In this document: one piece after another, positions 60,401 through 64,000 of the stretch
Numbering within the stretch: the stretch's first letter is position 1
How the letters are laid out: each line of letters opens with the position of its first letter
Assembly: GCF_963676685.1 (NCBI RefSeq)
Contig: NC_092348.1
Location: 19,877,386 to 19,941,385 of the forward strand
Source of the DNA: Mytilus edulis
Taxonomy: Eukaryota > Mollusca > Bivalvia > Mytilida > Mytilidae
Direction: 5' to 3'
DNA: 64,000 bases
Made by a program: the position numbers and the translations under genes
Notes under the pieces: generated by a model
Told to the model about the DNA's origin: nothing
Database searches by the model: none
What the model saw: only the letters and a program-made list of their open reading frames with translations

Positions 60401-62013
60401 TTGAGTCTGAAGCATATTCAGTGTTACAATAAATCACAATATTATTATCATGTCTTTCGTATACAACATCAACAGGGTTTTCTAAATTACAAAAAAGATG
60501 ATACAACAGTAACTTTCATACATGATTAAAAATACATTTATTTAAAAAAAAAAATAAAACATTTCCAGTTTCACTGTAAATTTTATGATTCATCAATCCA
60601 AATTTGAGGGTGTAACTAGTTGAATATTCCAAAATTAGTACTGTAAATTCATAATTTATTGCGTGCATTTATTATTGCGACTTTGTCATTTAAAGACTAA
60701 AATGTCCTATTAATTTTTGTGATATTGAGAAAAATCTTTTTAAATTCATATAAAAAATTTCAAAATCATGTTTAAATTATTGCGATTATAACCCTGTCGC
60801 ACTTTTCGCAATAATAAAAAAATCACGATAATTTCTGAACTTACAGTAAATGAATGGGGTCAACAAAATATAATTATAAAATAAAATTATTGGAATAAAA
60901 ATACAAATCATTGCTACCCAATTCTGCTTAATTTTCCTTCTAAAAAAAAATGGAGGATAGTTATGGTTTTATACTTAACTCCAAGAAGTTTTCAAGTCAC
61001 AGATCAGTACTTATTTTAGTACATGTGCACTGAGATATATACTGGGTATATCTCATTGACATAGCAACTATTTGCGTAAGATAGGCTTGTAGTAAAAATA
61101 GTCGAAAATATACATGTTAAGGTAGTCTCATTGGCAATTTTATCACAACTTTTTTTTTCAAATATAAATATATATATATTTTTTCACTTTTTTAGTCTTT
61201 TGGAAAAAATTTCTGATTTATTATCCAAAATTGTTGTTCACTCAATAAATGACTTATAGTTCCTTACATCAAATCATAAAAGGAAAGATATATACTCAAA
61301 ATGGTCATTTAAGAGACAAAAAGAAGGTTCAAACTTGGTTTTGGCATGGACGTTCAATCTATCAACATGATCAAAGATGTAAACCATCTACCTTTACAAA
61401 AAAATTTTAACATTATGGATCTGATATTGAACCAAAAAATAAGAAAAACTTGATCAAATGCAATATCAGTTCTTATTGCCACTTAAAAAGAGGAATAAAC
61501 CATGGAGCAGAAATCAATGAAACTTTTTTGTCAAAAATCCATTTAAGATTATCTCATTAAATTCTTGTAATGTTTTCATAATTTTTGAAAGAAAAAAGGT
61601 ACAAATGCTAAAGGTATGAAAAATCTAGAGATAATCCATTTCCTGCCAAATTTTCAAGAATCAGGGACACAAAGCTTAATTTTTATCTGCATTATTATTT
61701 CCCTTTATTAATATATAGATACTTGGAAAGTATGATGGTCTTTTAAAAAGTTTAATCTTTTGAAACAGAACACCAAACATCCCAAAAAATCTTGTCTGAC
61801 AAATCAAAAACTAAATGTCAAGCATATAGTTTGAAATTAAAATATTTCTATATCTTTTTTATACACATTATACATCAAGTTTACACTTTCTAGCTTAATA
61901 ATACAAGCATGTACAATAATAACACATAAAAAAAAATCCACCATTTCATTTTCAAATTTCTCAAAAGCCAAATATAAATATCACTATGCTTAAAGATGTT
62001 CAAGGTTCCACAG
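60400..62013. other. Convergent intergenic region; no further gene seen
   Basis: The pseudokinase gene (plus) and the unrecognised gene (minus) converge here. The sequence is AT-rich. A 66-codon frame at 61890-62090 overlaps the end of the minus-strand gene in another frame and is not a gene. Confidence 0.45.
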
Positions 62014-63722
62014 TTATGTCCTAGTCTTGGTTCTTGGTTTTGACCGTGACCTTGTATTCTTAGCAGGTGTATTTTCATTCTGTTCTGCATGTGACTGGTT
62101 AACTTGGCTCACATTATGTTGCATGGCAGTTTTATCTGCGAGTTTAATATGATTTTTTCCCAGGGTATGTACGGATCGTAAATACTTTGGATATGGCATT
62201 GTGACAAGTCCACACTCTGCCAAGTTTCTGATACCGTCTATTACTGATGGTCCTTCAAACTTAACTCGACATCGGAAAGGCTGCATGTCATCTACTGGTA
62301 TAGAAGGTATAGCACTGGTTCCTCTGAACTTCACAGCAACCTAAGAAGAAGAAATACAGCATGTTGTAATTACTCAATCTGATTTAAATTCCATTTGCTA
62401 CTGATTATTGACCATTTGCTTAAATATCTGGTGAATCCCAAGACCTTTATTTTGGAAGGCTTTTTAAGGACGTTAGCTCCACTTATATTTGAATTTTTGT
62501 CAGATATTTGGAGCCCTCTGGATTTATCCATGTAGTTCAACTAAAAGTCTTGCACACTAAGGCCTACTTTTCTTCTCATAATTTTATAAAATATAGTTTT
62601 TAAAAGCCATATTTTTAATTTCTTTTAAATCCTTGCTATTTTTAAACTGTTTTTGAAAGAAAAAAATGCAAGTGTTAAATGTATAAAAAGTCTTAAGAGA
62701 ATCATTTCTTGCCAAATTTTCAATGGCTTATATTTAATAAACAAGCACACAAACCCTTGTTTCAGTTCCTTTATTTTTATACTATCAGTTTAAAAAAGTC
62801 TTTTTAAAAGCTTGTTATTTTAATTTGAAACAGTAGCAAACATCCTTAATTTTGAATGAGACTAATTAAGATAATTCCTGTCAAATTAAACATGCCATTT
62901 CTCACATGAATCTCTCATTTCATACTCCAACAACTGTTGTTCTATAAACAAATAAGAATGAGAGGAGGTAATGTGTGCATGTGAATGATACAGCAACCCA
63001 ACAGCACAATAATCAGAAAAGAAAATGCCAAGAAATCTCACAGTAGATATGTGAATGTTTCAGTACATAGTATATTGAATTTCTTAAGGCCAATGAAAGA
63101 CAACTCCAGCAAATTGCTTAACTGTAAAACACTGACCTTAAATTCTAGTTTTTGAAGAAGTGGTTGTTCGTTTGGTCCAAAACATTCATCAAGTTCTTCT
63201 GTTCTTTGTCTTTTATGTCTTTCATCTTCACACTGTAAATTAGGTTCTCTCTCAAATTCTGAAACTAGAGAAAAGTTTATAGACTTAATTTCAGAACTAA
63301 AAGTATAGATGGTATTCAGGTGGTTTACAACTTTCTGTCACTTAAGTTGAAAATAAAAGAAGAAATTGTCTAACAACACGAATGACTCCACTCAAGGTTT
63401 GCAATTTGAAAAAGTTAAAAGGGGAATAACTCTAGAAACGACTGCCCGAATTAAAATGTCTGCAAATTTTGATTCTTAGCATGGTGTATAGGTTTCATAA
63501 ACTTAAATAAGATTGTGCAAACAAAAATGAGATGGATGGACAGAAAGATTGACAGACAGTCAGGGGTATTTGTTGCATCCAGCAGGGGCATAAAAATACG
63601 TATATGTGTCAATCATTGTTGACCTACTTCAATTCTTCAAACATACCTTTCCTTTTCTGTGGTGGCTTTTGCAAAAGTGGTAGATTTTGTACCTGTTGTA
63701 ATCTGTATCTACTGAAGTCACC
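62014..63722 (-). CDS. Unrecognised protein, last three exons (5' partial)
   Basis: Minus-strand exons 63647-63722 (from phase 0), 63137-63264 (or 63258, see below) and 62014-62340 join in frame through GT-AG introns to give 176 residues ending at TAA 62014-62016. The first visible exon encodes GDFSRYRLQQVQNLPLLQKP; the second is acidic and charged (HKRQRTEELDE, LLQKLEFK); the third starts VAVKFRGTSAIPSIPVDDMQ and contains FRCRVKFEGPSVIDGIRNLA and GLVTMPYPKYL, followed by a polar, basic, disordered tail (SRSKPRTKTRT). The compact segment before the tail looks like a small folded domain. The basic tail and charged linker suggest a nuclear protein, which is only inference. Two acceptors six bases apart at the middle exon (TAG before 63264, CAG before 63258) both keep frame. 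The start lies beyond the right edge of the window. I do not recognise the family. Confidence 0.75.
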
Positions 63723-64000
63723 CTAAAATATACAAATGTTAGATCTTTATAAATTTATATTATAGGTTTATATCAGCAATGTCTCTGATTGGTTCTAATA
63801 TCAGTGCTAATCATGACTGAATCATATGACATTCCCATCAGAGAAGTGTTCAATCATAACAGACTTAACCCTTTCACCGATTGCTGCCCAGACAGAAGCT
63901 ACTCTGAGACGATGGCTTCCCTGGCTACTATTGCTCAGGTGGGAGATCTTCATAATAAATGTCAATAAAAACTTGTTTGTAGTTATTTGTGTATTTATTT
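63723..64000. other. Intron of the partial minus-strand gene; possible repeat
   Basis: No exon is visible. The stretch around 63866-63940 (AACCCTTTCACCGATTGCTG and onward) is less AT-rich than its surroundings and may be a dispersed repeat, but no second copy is in the window. Confidence 0.35.

Overview
This is a eukaryotic, AT-rich, gene-poor window that looks like a marine bivalve, most probably a mussel of the Mytilus type. The grounds are spliced genes with GT-AG introns, a metazoan RPL13 gene, dense dispersed repeats that I recall from mussel genomic and intron sequence (for example the family containing CATCAGTGACGCTC), a pearl-like element with a ~161 bp satellite core, tRNA-derived SINEs and a non-LTR retrotransposon. 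The organism call is recognition from memory, not a database result.

Layout. (1) 1-14 kb: two minus-strand paralogous genes (3467-6237 and 11416-13870). I reconstructed each by hand from five small exons. Both encode 190-residue secreted precursors, share the same intron phases and end in the same cysteine framework finishing CCEC-x4-C. I recognise no family with confidence. (2) 14-24 kb: no gene that I can support, but several inverted-repeat elements, a near-perfect 40 bp hairpin and a pearl-like element with six ~161 bp repeats. (3) 24.3-27.8 kb, minus: RPL13 (ribosomal protein eL13), complete coding sequence in three exons, with a ~1.4 kb inverted-repeat element in an intron. (4) 28.6-29.5 kb: a large foldback element. 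30.4-32.8 kb: a 5'-truncated non-LTR retrotransposon whose reverse transcriptase is broken by one in-frame stop. (5) 33-42 kb: repeats and inverted-repeat elements, including a SINE-containing composite at 41.0-41.4 kb. (6) 42.2-59.8 kb, plus: a 14-coding-exon gene whose splices all keep frame and give exactly 1600 codons plus stop. The protein reads as a TIR/flavodoxin-like N-terminal domain, an acidic linker, an all-helical region, two tandem tyrosine-kinase-like pseudokinase domains lacking catalytic residues, and a disordered tail with two YxxM motifs, a proline-rich segment and a PDZ-type C terminus. (7) 62.0-63.7 kb, minus: the last three exons of an unrecognised gene that continues past the right edge.

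How the genes relate: the two secreted paralogs are a local duplication. The tandem pseudokinase looks like a non-catalytic signalling scaffold, which by domain logic could be innate immune, but nothing in the window links it to the secreted pair. RPL13 is housekeeping. The best candidates for undescribed biology are the TIR-like/helical/double-pseudokinase protein, the cysteine-framework paralogs, and a 49 bp tandem array that has copied the 5' splice site of pseudokinase exon 6 about 13 times.
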